A DNA stretch of 39,687 bases from Negativicoccus succinicivorans (lineage in GTDB: Bacteria; Bacillota; Negativicutes; Veillonellales; Negativicoccaceae). The translations under genes were made by a program, and so were the position numbers. The notes below the pieces were generated by a model. The model was not told the origin of the DNA, did not search any database, and saw only the letters and a program-made list of their open reading frames with translations. Numbering within the stretch: the stretch's first letter is position 1; the number at the start of each line of letters is the position of its first letter. Positions 1 through 7,606 of the stretch are shown here, one piece after another. The stretch lies in the NCBI RefSeq assembly GCF_018372215.1, contig NZ_JAHAJN010000011.1, positions 1 to 39,687 of the forward strand, in the 5' to 3' direction.

Positions 1-252
1 ACCCGGGCAGTCTACGTGAGCGTAGTGACGGTTGTCGGTTTCGTATTCTACGTGCGAGGTGTTGATGGTAATACCGCGTTCGCGTTCTTCCGGCGCTTTG
101 TCGATCTGGCTGTAGTCCTGGAATTCCGCTTTGCCGCTTTCCGAAAGAACTTTCGTGATCGCTGCGGTCAGGGTTGTTTTACCATGGTCAACGTGACCGA
201 TGGTACCGATATTAACGTGCGGTTTGCTGCGTTCAAAATGTGCTTTTGCCAT
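1..252 (-). CDS. tuf: Elongation factor Tu, N-terminal part (cut by window edge)
   Basis: EF-Tu is the GTPase that delivers aminoacyl-tRNA to the ribosome. The 84 residues present start MAKAHFERSKPHVNIGTIGH and carry the G1 P-loop GHVDHGKT, the switch I region (ERERGITI) and the start of the G3 motif (DCPG). The ATG at 252 follows a strong ribosome binding site (AAGGAGG) at a normal distance. The gene runs off the left edge, so about four fifths is missing. It lies directly downstream of five tRNA genes, but a terminator at 344-365 and a separate promoter at 293-321 suggest mostly independent transcription. Confidence 0.97.
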   Translation of the reverse strand, partial: MAKAHFERSKPHVNIGTIGHVDHGKTTLTAAITKVLSESGKAEFQDYSQIDKAPEERERGITINTSHVEYETDNRHYAHVDCPG

Positions 253-292
253 AGGGGTAATTTCCTCCTTTGAATAAAAAATAGCTATTCAT

Positions 293-321
293 ATTTTAAC
301 GCAAAAAAACAATAACGGCAA
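293..321 (-). promoter_or_regulatory. Candidate tuf promoter
   Basis: On the minus strand TTGCCG, a 17-nt spacer and TAAAAT lie about 40 nt upstream of the tuf start and just after the tRNA terminator. An inverted repeat (GGCAA-GGGT-TTGCC, 317-330) covers the -35 element and could be an operator or chance. Confidence 0.55.
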
Positions 322-343
322 GGGTTTGCCAATTTTATGTAAT

Positions 344-365
344 AAAAAAACCTCTCTGCAGAGGT
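344..365 (-). terminator. Intrinsic terminator of the tRNA operon
   Basis: Minus strand: ACCTCT stem, 4-nt loop, AGAGGT, then seven T. It begins four bases after the CCA end of tRNA-Met and separates the tRNA operon from tuf. Confidence 0.8.
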
Positions 366-369
366 ATAG

Positions 370-446
370 TGGTGGCGGCGCAGGGATTTGAACCCCGGAC
401 ACTGCGGGTATGAACCGCATGCTCTAGCCAACTGAGCTACGCCGCC
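370..446 (-). tRNA. tRNA-Met (CAT), elongator type
   Basis: A 77-nt cloverleaf with a fully paired acceptor (GGCGGCG/CGCCGCC), anticodon CAT between TGCGGTT and ACCCGCA, T-loop GTTCAAATC and an encoded 3' CCA. The paired first base and the stem sequence mark it as elongator, unlike the initiator at 566-641. It could in principle be the Ile-CAT species whose C34 is modified to lysidine; sequence alone does not settle this. Last tRNA of the five-gene array. Confidence 0.9.
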
Positions 447-450
447 ATGC

Positions 451-526
451 TGGAGCTGATGACCGGGATTGAACCGGTGACCTTATCCTTACCAAGGATA
501 CGCTCTACCGACTGAGCTACATCAGC
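451..526 (-). tRNA. tRNA-Thr (GGT)
   Basis: 76-nt cloverleaf with acceptor GCTGATG/CATCAGC, anticodon GGT reading ACC/ACU, T-loop GTTCAATCC and encoded CCA. Fourth in the array. Confidence 0.95.
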
Positions 527-565
527 TTATCCTTTGGCAATTTATCTGAAAGGAATTAGATGACT

Positions 566-641
<76 letters not shown>

Positions 642-649
642 ATGTTCAA

Positions 650-735
650 TGGTGGAGGGAGAAGGATTCGAACCTTCGAAGGCAATAGCCGGCAGATTTA
701 CAGTCTGCTCCCTTTGGCCGCTCGGGAATCCCTCC
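650..735 (-). tRNA. tRNA-Tyr (GTA)
   Basis: 86-nt type II tRNA with a long variable arm (CCGGCTATTGCC region), anticodon GTA, acceptor GGAGGGA/TCCCTCC and encoded CCA. Second in the array. Confidence 0.96.
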
Positions 736-744
736 ATGCAATGC

Positions 745-820
745 TGGAGCTGGCGATAGGACTTGAACCCACAACCTACTGATTACAAATCAGTTGCTCT
801 ACCGATTGAGCTACGCCAGC
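745..820 (-). tRNA. tRNA-Thr (TGT)
   Basis: 76-nt cloverleaf with anticodon TGT, acceptor GCTGGCG/CGCCAGC and encoded CCA. First gene of the array, about 20 nt downstream of the -10 element of a consensus promoter. Confidence 0.95.
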
Positions 821-839
821 ATGCGTCATAACAAAATTA

Positions 840-868
840 ATTATACTGATGCGGCCGGGTCTTGTCAA
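840..868 (-). promoter_or_regulatory. Consensus promoter of the tRNA array
   Basis: Minus strand TTGACA, 17-nt spacer, TATAAT: a perfect sigma-A consensus, with a GC-rich spacer, as expected for a highly expressed stable-RNA operon. Confidence 0.88.
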
Positions 869-933
869 GTGCTTCTTTCCTTGCTCCTTTGTTTTGCTGA
901 CTTTCATAGTCTAACATAATTTTTTCGTTTTGG

Positions 934-1167
934 CTACTCTTTTTTGACAAAATCTTCAGGGCATTCTGCGATCTGAAGCGGAATTGTAAGCGACTGCAAA
1001 ACAGCGCAAACATCCGCTTTTGTATCCTCGGTCGCGCGAACACGAGCGATCCCCATGCGGGGATCGACGGTTGTCACCACACCTAAATATTCGTACCCTT
1101 CCAAAATACGCACAACATGCGTAATATAGCGACGTTCTGTTTGAAAGTACACTTCGCCCTCACGCAT
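934..1167 (-). CDS. DUF4911 family small protein
   Basis: A 77-residue soluble protein starting MREGEVYFQTERRYITHVVR, with a compact alternating pattern and a charged C-terminus (FVKKE). I recognise it as the DUF4911 type often found directly downstream of the U32 peptidase gene in Firmicutes; its function is unknown. The ATG at 1167 has a good ribosome binding site (CGGAGG) and overlaps the end of the U32 gene by 8 nt, so the two are translationally coupled. By context it may act with tRNA wobble hydroxylation, which is inference only. Confidence 0.75.
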   Translation of the reverse strand: MREGEVYFQTERRYITHVVRILEGYEYLGVVTTVDPRMGIARVRATEDTKADVCAVLQSLTIPLQIAECPEDFVKKE

Positions 1168-2386
1168 GGATTTTCCTCCGCATCAGACTGTGTTTAGTGA
1201 CCGCTTGCTGCATCGGCAGACGTACGAGCATCCGCGGATGCGGCGCTCGGGAAATGGCTTCTCCTTCCTCATCGGTCATCTGTTCAATTTTCTGCGTAAA
1301 TACATTTCCTGCCGGCGTGCGAAACTCAACGACTTCACCGACCGCGAAATGATTGCGCTGCTCGATGAGAGCTGTTTGGGTTGCCTCATCGTATTCCAAA
1401 ACCAAGCCGATAAATTCATGGCTTTGCACGTTACTCGAGCTGCCGTAAATTTGATCCTGTTCACTCGGGCGTCCCACAGCAAAACCGGTGGTATACGGTC
1501 GATGCGAAATTTTTTCCAGCTCCTGATACCACTCCGGACGTACGTAGTAGTCGTCGCCCTCCCGCAAATACGCATCTAGCGCACTTCGATAAACGCCGGT
1601 CACAGTGGCCACATAATGAGCGCTTTTCATGCGACCCTCGATTTTAAAGCTGGTGATCCCCGCTTCCGCCATCTTCGGGATCAGCGGCAATAAGCACAAG
1701 TCTTTGGAATTAAAAATATACGTTCCGCGTTCGTCTTCTTCGACGGGCCAATATTCACCCGGTCGTGCTTCTTCTACCACACGATATTTGTAGCGGCAAG
1801 CCTGAATGCATTCGCCGCGATTAGAGTCACGGGTTTCTGAAAAATAGTTGCTCAAAAGGCATCGCCCCGAATAGGAAATGCACATCGCGCCGTGTACAAA
1901 ACTTTCGATTTCAACACCTGTTTTTTCGTGAATTTCCTTCGTTTCATCAAGGGACAGCTCTCTCGCCAGTACAATGCGACTCGCTCCCTGCTGCTGCCAG
2001 AAACGCGCCGCCGACCAATTCGTAGTATTTGCCTGCGTAGAAACATGTAGTTCTGTATGCGGCGCATATTCTTTCGCCAGCATAAAAACTCCCGGATCGG
2101 AAATGATCAGCGCATCCCCCCCGAGCTGATCCAAGCTTTTCAAATAGTCAGGCAATTCCGGTAAATCCCGGTTATGCGCCATGATGTTCACCGTGACATA
2201 TACTTTTTTACCGCGTTCATGGGCAAATTGAATACCTTCCGCCATTTCAGCAGTATCAAAATTACCGCCATACGCGCGCAAACCGAATGCCTTACCGCCT
2301 AAGTATACGGCATCGGCTCCATACTCAATAGCGAATTTAAGCTTTTCCAAATTGCCGGCCGGTGCCAGCAGTTCCAATGGTTTCAT
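1160..2386 (-). CDS. trhP: U32 family peptidase, tRNA 5-hydroxyuridine synthesis protein (TrhP/YrrO type)
   Basis: 408 residues. The N-terminus MKPLELLAPAGNLEKLKFAI is the family start and the central block EIESFVHGAMCISYSGRC is the U32 signature, followed by RDSNRGECIQACR, which supplies further conserved Cys thought to bind an iron-sulfur cluster. Despite the peptidase name, members of this group (YegQ in E. coli, YrrN/YrrO in B. subtilis) are known to be needed for 5-hydroxyuridine at tRNA position 34. The gene follows trmR, whose product methylates that same modification, and mltG, the same order as B. subtilis yrrL-yrrM-yrrN-yrrO but with a single U32 gene. Assignment to TrhP rather than another U32 subgroup rests on this neighbourhood and the length. 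Confidence 0.87.
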   Translation of the reverse strand: MKPLELLAPAGNLEKLKFAIEYGADAVYLGGKAFGLRAYGGNFDTAEMAEGIQFAHERGKKVYVTVNIMAHNRDLPELPDYLKSLDQLGGDALIISDPGVFMLAKEYAPHTELHVSTQANTTNWSAARFWQQQGASRIVLARELSLDETKEIHEKTGVEIESFVHGAMCISYSGRCLLSNYFSETRDSNRGECIQACRYKYRVVEEARPGEYWPVEEDERGTYIFNSKDLCLLPLIPKMAEAGITSFKIEGRMKSAHYVATVTGVYRSALDAYLREGDDYYVRPEWYQELEKISHRPYTTGFAVGRPSEQDQIYGSSSNVQSHEFIGLVLEYDEATQTALIEQRNHFAVGEVVEFRTPAGNVFTQKIEQMTDEEGEAISRAPHPRMLVRLPMQQAVTKHSLMRRKIHA

Positions 2387-2395
2387 ACTATGCTT

Positions 2396-2995
2396 CTATC
2401 CCTTTCGTCGGGCGACGGCAAAACCATCCCCTGTTTCATATATCTTCGTCGTAAAATAACGCGGATCTTTCAAATACGCAAGAAAAGCGCGCATGCGATG
2501 TGCAATCGTTCGCATGCGCCGCGGTACATCGCTATCGTCAGCACATACATAACCGCGAAATAAAACGTTATCCGCTAAAATAGTCGCATTTTTTTGCAGG
2601 AGCGGTTCCGCTAAACGCAAATGCTCCAAGTAGTGACCTTTGGACCCGTCAATGTACAGCAGATCAAACGGTCCTTTGATTTCCCGCAACGCCTCTTCCG
2701 CAGTCGCCGACACCACCGTCACTCGATTCTCTACGCCTGCTTGTCGCATTCGTTTCCTTGCTTCCCGATACCGCGGAGCAAACGGCTCAATAGTAACGAT
2801 CTCCGCCTGCGGCAATAGCGTCGCCATCAAAAGTGCCGAGTAACCGATCCCCGTGCCGATTTCTAAAATCCGACGCGGAGCCGTCGCGAGTACGGCCGAA
2901 CGAAATAAATCTTCTTCGCTCTTACGAATTTGCGGTATACGAATATCGTCTCCATAGCGGCGCAAAGCTCTGACTTGATTATTGAGATGCGGCAT
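2396..2995 (-). CDS. trmR: tRNA 5-hydroxyuridine methyltransferase (YrrM/TrmR type O-methyltransferase)
   Basis: A SAM-dependent Rossmann methyltransferase of the catechol-O-methyltransferase-like family, about 199 residues from the ATG at 2995. Motif I is ILEIGTGIGYSALLMA, followed by IVTIEP (motif II), a metal-site block LLYIDGSKGHY and ILADNVLFRG. The family member YrrM converts ho5U34 to mo5U34 in tRNA. The reading frame stays open far upstream inside mltG, but residues matching the family begin near MPHLNNQVRALRRY. Starts at 3016 and 3025 are also possible because no candidate has a strong ribosome binding site. With the chosen start it overlaps mltG by 17 nt and is probably translationally coupled. 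Confidence 0.85.
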   Translation of the reverse strand: MPHLNNQVRALRRYGDDIRIPQIRKSEEDLFRSAVLATAPRRILEIGTGIGYSALLMATLLPQAEIVTIEPFAPRYREARKRMRQAGVENRVTVVSATAEEALREIKGPFDLLYIDGSKGHYLEHLRLAEPLLQKNATILADNVLFRGYVCADDSDVPRRMRTIAHRMRAFLAYLKDPRYFTTKIYETGDGFAVARRKG

Positions 2996-3968
2996 ATCGG
3001 TCGATATTGGCTTCATGTTCTTCATATGTCTTGGCAAAATGGTGATATCCTTTAGCGTCCGCCACAAAATACAAATATTCGGTAGTCGGTGCATGCAATA
3101 CCGCATCCATCGCCGCTTTGCCGGGGGCCGCCACCGGTCCCGGCGGCAATCCCTTATGCAAATAGGTATTATACGGTGAAGGAATTTGCGTATCGGCAAT
3201 ACTTAAAACCGGTTTCGGTTCTCCTAAAATATACTGGATGCTTGCGCAAGATTGGAGAGGCATACCGATCGCCAAGCGCTTCTTGAACACTGCGGCAATC
3301 GTATAGCGATCATCCTCATACATGGCTTCCTTTTCCACCAGGGACGCCAATGTGATGAAGTCATGCAGACTGAATCCCTGCGCAGTGATTTCTTGCCGCA
3401 ATTCGGGTGTCAGTTGCTTTTGCATTTCTCGATTCATATGCGCGATGATATCATTGACCGATGCACCGTCCGGAACATCATACGTAGAAGGAAACAAAAA
3501 TCCTTCTACCGGATAGTCGGTAGCTCGTGTGCTCTGCATATCTGCAGGCAAACTATAAACCTTCGCCGCCTCTAAGAAATCATGCTTCTTAGCGATACCC
3601 AACCGATCCAGTCGTTTCGCAATTTGCGACACGGTGAATCCTTCCGGGATCACCACCTGCCGAGCAGCGGGTCGTCCGTCACGCAAGGCGGCGATTACGG
3701 CCGGCATCGACATGTTCGTCATGAGATCATAATGCCCTTCTTGGAGCTTATCGACGTTCCCGCTCAAGTATAGTGCGGCACGAAAGATATGCGGATTCCA
3801 AATGATATTTTTATCCGCAAGGATTTGGGCTATTTCCGCTCCCGTTTGCGCCGCCTCGATCCGTACCGTTACAGGCTTGCTTTGTACCAACGGATTTTTA
3901 CCGTAAAGCAGAGCGCCTCCTGCGACGAGTAGAACAAACAGTATTGAAATACTGATTATTTTCTTCAT
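2979..3968 (-). CDS. mltG: Endolytic murein transglycosylase MltG
   Basis: 329 residues, with a single N-terminal membrane anchor (ISISILFVLLVAGGALLY, about 5-22) and a YceG-like extracytoplasmic domain. The catalytic region LASLVEKEAMYEDD (about 208-220) contains the conserved Glu, and LPPGPVAAPG and STEYLYFVADAKGYHHFA-type family elements follow near the C-terminus. MltG cuts nascent glycan strands and is thought to set peptidoglycan chain length. The ATG at 3968 has a TGAGG ribosome binding site and an extended -10 promoter about 40 nt upstream. First gene of the mltG-trmR-U32-DUF4911 operon, whose members overlap or nearly abut. Confidence 0.93.
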   Translation of the reverse strand: MKKIISISILFVLLVAGGALLYGKNPLVQSKPVTVRIEAAQTGAEIAQILADKNIIWNPHIFRAALYLSGNVDKLQEGHYDLMTNMSMPAVIAALRDGRPAARQVVIPEGFTVSQIAKRLDRLGIAKKHDFLEAAKVYSLPADMQSTRATDYPVEGFLFPSTYDVPDGASVNDIIAHMNREMQKQLTPELRQEITAQGFSLHDFITLASLVEKEAMYEDDRYTIAAVFKKRLAIGMPLQSCASIQYILGEPKPVLSIADTQIPSPYNTYLHKGLPPGPVAAPGKAAMDAVLHAPTTEYLYFVADAKGYHHFAKTYEEHEANIDRYAASQ

Positions 3969-4004
3969 ATATACCTCAATGCGTTCATTTTAAAGTTGTT
4001 TTTT

Positions 4005-4013
4005 ATTATAGCA
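4005..4013 (-). promoter_or_regulatory. Extended -10 promoter for mltG operon
   Basis: Minus strand TGC-TATAAT, about 35 nt before the mltG start, with no good -35 at 16-18 nt. It lies between the radical SAM stop and mltG. Confidence 0.5.
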
Positions 4014-4042
4014 TATCCTTTAAAATACTCTTTTCAATCTTG

Positions 4043-5089
4043 TCATTGACAGTACAATGGCGATTCCAACCGCCATTGGTATGTTTGCGTTGCGGTGGTA
4101 AAAGAGACTGTTCCCGGCGGCATGTCAACAGATTCCCGCCAAGTAATCGGACCGGCGTATTTTTCTTGGTATTTTTTGATATTGGCATTTTTGTGTCCGC
4201 GCACTTTACTGGCGTCACGTGTTGAGTAAGTGATTGTCACCGGCCCGCGCGCCTGTCGGAAACCTTTTTTAAGTTCCTGCGCATACGATCGCGCGATGGT
4301 CAACTCTCCCAACGCCGGATGGTACGGTCCCGCGACATACGCAGCATGCGAATCCAGATCTTGCGTCGCCTGCAAACCGATCCGAATGACAGGAATATTA
4401 TGCTTTGCCAGATAACGTCTCCACCATGCACCCACCAAGATCGCCTGTGCAAGCGTTAAAGGCTGATAATCGCCGTTACGATATTGTCGTTCCAGCAATG
4501 TATCACGCAGCACTAACGCCGGATAAATTCGTACAAAATCGGGGGTCAGAGCGACCGTTGCCCGAATGGTCTTGCGCAATGTCGCAAAGGTTTCGCCATA
4601 AAGACCGGGCAAAAGCTGTATACCTACCTGCATACCGCCTTCGCGAAGAATTTCTACCGCTTTTACTACCACCGCACTGCGATGGCCGCGATGGGCCTGC
4701 CATAAAACGCTGTCATCTAAACTTTGCACACCGAGCTCTACCGTACGTACGCCGTGCGCATATAAAAAAGCGGTATTTTCACCACTAATACAGTCCGGTC
4801 GCGTAGAGAGGCGCAATGCAGCCACATCACCTTTTTCCCATGCATATTTGGCCGGCGCGAGCAGTGCCCGCTGCCGCTCTTCACTGAGCGCGGTAAAAGA
4901 GCCGCCGTAGAACGCCACTTGCCAGCGGTACGGTCGCGTCGTTGAAGCAAGATATTCCGCAATCGTTTTCGCGACCATAGCCGGCGTAGTACGCTCTGTC
5001 TGTGCCGTCAATTTCCACTGGTTGCAAAAACTGCAACGATACGGACAACCGTCATGCGGAATAAAGATGGGAATAATCGCTTCTCTCAT
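4043..5089 (-). CDS. Radical SAM protein, Elp3-like
   Basis: About 348 residues. The N-terminus IIPIFIPHDGCPYRCSFCNQ contains the CxxxCxxC iron-sulfur motif, followed by FYGGSFTAL (a GGE-like SAM-contact block) and LGVQSLDDSVL, typical of the HemN/Elp3-like radical SAM group. It lacks the acetyltransferase domain of true Elp3. In Firmicutes a protein of this type is often encoded beside rnc and smc; its substrate is unknown to me. I place the start at 5089 because family members begin a few residues before IIPIFIPH. A start at 5125 would add 12 residues encoded by the rnc terminator stem. Neither start has a clear ribosome binding site. Confidence 0.82.
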   Translation of the reverse strand: MREAIIPIFIPHDGCPYRCSFCNQWKLTAQTERTTPAMVAKTIAEYLASTTRPYRWQVAFYGGSFTALSEERQRALLAPAKYAWEKGDVAALRLSTRPDCISGENTAFLYAHGVRTVELGVQSLDDSVLWQAHRGHRSAVVVKAVEILREGGMQVGIQLLPGLYGETFATLRKTIRATVALTPDFVRIYPALVLRDTLLERQYRNGDYQPLTLAQAILVGAWWRRYLAKHNIPVIRIGLQATQDLDSHAAYVAGPYHPALGELTIARSYAQELKKGFRQARGPVTITYSTRDASKVRGHKNANIKKYQEKYAGPITWRESVDMPPGTVSFTTATQTYQWRLESPLYCQ

Positions 5090-5092
5090 TGT

Positions 5093-5117
5093 AAAAAAAG
5101 CGCGGTCATGACCGCGC
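5093..5117 (-). terminator. Intrinsic terminator overlapping the rnc stop codon
   Basis: A perfect 18-bp palindrome (5100-5117, GCGCGGT-CATG-ACCGCGC) followed on the minus strand by seven T. The rnc TGA stop lies at the centre of the hairpin, and the likely start of the next gene is only a few bases past the T run. Confidence 0.8.
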
Positions 5118-5834
5118 CCCTCCATTTGTCTCTAACTTTTGCAATGCGGCTTGCGCTGCTTGTTGCGCGGCCGCTTTTTTGCTTTTCCCTACACCGGAGG
5201 CAACTGCCTCTCCGTTTAATTCCACTTCCATATAAAATATTTTATCATGATCCGGACCTTCATCACGCAGCAAATTATAACGGAGATCCACATCTCCATC
5301 CTGCTGCAAAAATTCCTGCAACTCCGTTTTATAGTCGCGCGTGTAGTCGCCTCTGTCAATCAGATCCAGGTACGGTTTCAAATGCTCCATAATAAATTCC
5401 GTGGCCGTTTCGTATGATGTATCAAGATAAATCGCTCCAACTACCGCTTCAAATGCATCCGCCAGAATCGATGCTCGTTGTCGTCCCCCGGTGTGTTCTT
5501 CTCCTTTACCCAGTCGCAAGGTTTCACCCAGGTGAAATTTACGGGCGCAAGAGGCCAACGCAGGCTCACAAACAGCACTGGCTTTGGCGCGTGTCAAATC
5601 TCCTTCGGGCCAAGCCGGATATTTACGAAAAAGATACTCCCCAATTACCAAGTCCAGCACGGCATCACCTAAAAACTCGAGCCGCTCATTATCGTGTATG
5701 CCCTGTTGCCGATGTTCATTCGCATAGGATGTATGCGTCAGAGCCGTACTCAAAAGGGAATGATCCCGTACCGGAATATGATTCGTAGCGGCAAAATCCT
5801 GAATCTGTTTACGCCGCACTTCCGATGGAGTCAT
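5106..5834 (-). CDS. rnc: Ribonuclease III
   Basis: 242 residues. The N-terminal catalytic domain has the signature NERLEFLGDAVLDLVIGEYL with the metal-binding Glu and Asp, and a second acidic cluster at ADAFEAVVGAIYLD. The C-terminal double-stranded RNA binding domain begins at DYKTELQEFLQQ and ends with the SKKAAAQQAAQAALQKL helix. It cleaves double-stranded RNA in rRNA processing and RNA turnover. The ATG shares one base with the fabF stop (TGATG), so translation is coupled to fabF; fab-rnc linkage is common in Firmicutes. Confidence 0.97.
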   Translation of the reverse strand: MTPSEVRRKQIQDFAATNHIPVRDHSLLSTALTHTSYANEHRQQGIHDNERLEFLGDAVLDLVIGEYLFRKYPAWPEGDLTRAKASAVCEPALASCARKFHLGETLRLGKGEEHTGGRQRASILADAFEAVVGAIYLDTSYETATEFIMEHLKPYLDLIDRGDYTRDYKTELQEFLQQDGDVDLRYNLLRDEGPDHDKIFYMEVELNGEAVASGVGKSKKAAAQQAAQAALQKLETNGGARS

Positions 5835-7081
5835 CAGTCATTTCCTTTCGGTTTGCGCATTATAATCACCGCATTTTGCCCACCGAAGCCGAATGAGTTT
5901 GACATGGCCGCACGTACTTTCACTTTGCGCGCGCCTTCCGTCACATAGTCCAAATCACAATCCGGATCCGGATGTTTCAAGTTGATCGTCGGATGAACTT
6001 CGTCATTTTCAATCGAAAGCGCCATAACGACCGCTTCCACAGCACCGGCAGCACCAAGCAAATGGCCGGTCATTGATTTGGTGGAGTTTACCACCAAGCG
6101 ATCTGCTTCCGCACCAAACAATGCGCGGATAGCGTGCGTTTCATTTTTATCATTGAGCGGCGTCGCCGTTCCGTGCGCATTGATATAATCAATATCCTGC
6201 ACAGTTAATTGCGCATCCTGTAATGCTCTTTCCATACACTTTTGGGCCTGGCAACCTTCCGGAGCCGGTGCCGTAATATGGTACGCATCACCATTCGACC
6301 CATAGCCGCACAATTCCGCATAAATATGCGCGCCGCGTTCGACCGCATGGTCCCATTCTTCCAGTACGAGCATGGCCGCGCCCTCACCGAAAACGAAACC
6401 GTCACGTGTTGCATCAAACGGACGCGATGCTTCCTCCGGCTCACCGTCAAACGTGGAGAGCGCTTTCATTGCGATAAAACCGGCAAACGGCAACGGACTG
6501 ATGGCCGCTTCGGCACCGCCCGCAATGACAATATCCGCATCACCGTAACGAATCATGCGCAGCGCATCACCAATCGCATTTGTCCCCGATGCGCAGGCCG
6601 TCACATCCGTAATGACCGGACCGCGTACATCCAGTGCGATGGAAATTTGGCCCGCTGCCATGTTGGCAATCATCATCGGAATCGCGAACGGACTCACGCG
6701 GGAAGGGCCGCGGTTCGCAAGACGATCCGACGCTTCTTCGATCGTGGTGATGCCACCGATGCCGGTGCCGACCACCGCGCCGATCCGATCATGGTCCAAC
6801 GCGTTCCAATCAATCTTAGCGTCTTCCACCGCCATTTTGGCCGCGGCCACACCAAAATGAGCAAATCGATCCATATGGCGCGCTTCTTTACGATCCATAT
6901 AATCGGTCGCGGTAAAACCTTCGACCTCACCGGCAATGCGCACGGCAAAATCCGTCGTGTCAAACGCAGTGATCCGTTTAATACCCGATTTCCCTGCCAA
7001 TAAATTTTGCCATACGGTCTCTTTACCGATACCAACCGGAGAAATAATACCAAGACCTGTTACTGCTACGCGCTTGCGCAT
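5834..7081 (-). CDS. fabF: Beta-ketoacyl-ACP synthase II
   Basis: 415 residues from the ATG at 7081, which has the ribosome binding site GAGGTGG; an in-frame ATG at 7105 lacks one. Catalytic residues are visible: Cys163 in DVTACASGTNAIGDA, His in INAHGTATPLND, and Lys/His in STKSMTGHLLGAAGAVE. The C-terminus AMSNSFGFGGQNAVIIM is typical. It condenses malonyl-ACP with growing acyl-ACP in chain elongation. It is separated from the other fab genes by the acpP terminator and about 170 bp holding its own promoter, and is coupled to rnc. Confidence 0.97.
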   Translation of the reverse strand: MRKRVAVTGLGIISPVGIGKETVWQNLLAGKSGIKRITAFDTTDFAVRIAGEVEGFTATDYMDRKEARHMDRFAHFGVAAAKMAVEDAKIDWNALDHDRIGAVVGTGIGGITTIEEASDRLANRGPSRVSPFAIPMMIANMAAGQISIALDVRGPVITDVTACASGTNAIGDALRMIRYGDADIVIAGGAEAAISPLPFAGFIAMKALSTFDGEPEEASRPFDATRDGFVFGEGAAMLVLEEWDHAVERGAHIYAELCGYGSNGDAYHITAPAPEGCQAQKCMERALQDAQLTVQDIDYINAHGTATPLNDKNETHAIRALFGAEADRLVVNSTKSMTGHLLGAAGAVEAVVMALSIENDEVHPTINLKHPDPDCDLDYVTEGARKVKVRAAMSNSFGFGGQNAVIIMRKPKGND

Positions 7082-7130
7082 ATTTTCCACCTCGTCCAGT
7101 TTCATTATCTATGATTCATCACGCCTGCGT

Positions 7131-7161
7131 AAGTGCTGTTACATATTTTATTGTAGCACTT
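7131..7161 (-). promoter_or_regulatory. Candidate fabF promoter with overlapping inverted repeat
   Basis: The minus strand shows an extended -10 (TGC-TACAAT, 7150-7158) embedded in a perfect 7-bp inverted repeat, AAGTGCT (7131-7137) and AGCACTT (7155-7161). A repeat covering the promoter core is a plausible operator; no regulator is known. A TATAAT further upstream (near 7190) lacks a -35. Confidence 0.4.
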
Positions 7162-7253
7162 CACCACAATGTCATGCATATTGCTATTATAAAGCTGTTG
7201 TGTAGTTCTAATCGACACGACAGCTGATCTTATGATAAGAGCATAAAACGGGA

Positions 7254-7281
7254 AAACCGGGAGGCGAGCGCTTCCCGGTTT
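7254..7281 (-). terminator. Terminator downstream of acpP
   Basis: Minus strand stem AAACCGGGA / TCCCGGTTT with a 10-nt loop, followed by an interrupted T tract, 10 nt after the acpP stop. The weak T tract may allow read-through into fabF. Confidence 0.6.
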
Positions 7282-7290
7282 CGACCTCAA

Positions 7291-7527
7291 TTACGCAATA
7301 TTCTTGTCAATGTAGTCGACCGTATCTTTAACGGTTTTAATTTTTTCGGCTACATCATCAGGGATTTCAATTTCAAATTCTTCTTCAAACGCCATAATCA
7401 ATTCAACGATATCCAAAGAATCCGCGCCCAGATCATCAATGAAAGTGGAGTCGATTTGTACATCCGCTTCATCCACACCCAGCTGTTCTACAACGATCGC
7501 GCGTACCTTTTCAAATGTATTGTTCAT
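7291..7527 (-). CDS. acpP: Acyl carrier protein
   Basis: 78 residues, strongly acidic, with the phosphopantetheine attachment Ser37 in GADSLDIVELIMAFEEEF. The start at 7527 (MNNTFEKVRAIVVEQLGV) follows an AAAGGTGG ribosome binding site; the longer open frame upstream is not coding. It carries acyl intermediates for all the Fab enzymes here. It has its own near-consensus promoter and terminator, fitting the need for far more ACP than enzymes. Confidence 0.98.
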   Translation of the reverse strand: MNNTFEKVRAIVVEQLGVDEADVQIDSTFIDDLGADSLDIVELIMAFEEEFEIEIPDDVAEKIKTVKDTVDYIDKNIA

Positions 7528-7555
7528 GGTTTCACCACCTTTCCGGTTTTGGTTT

Positions 7556-7584
7556 ATTATATTACATCTAACGGGCCATGACAA
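7556..7584 (-). promoter_or_regulatory. Strong acpP promoter
   Basis: Minus strand TTGTCA, 17-nt spacer, TATAAT, beginning about 20 nt after the fabG stop. Confidence 0.8.
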
Positions 7585-7606
7585 ACTGCCCCGGTAGCAT
7601 CATCAA

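Noticed and set aside
1166..1579. Plus-strand open frame of 137 codons
   Set aside because: It is the antisense of the U32 peptidase gene, with no ribosome binding site or family match; many similar long antisense frames over fab, pyk and dnaE genes were rejected for the same reason.
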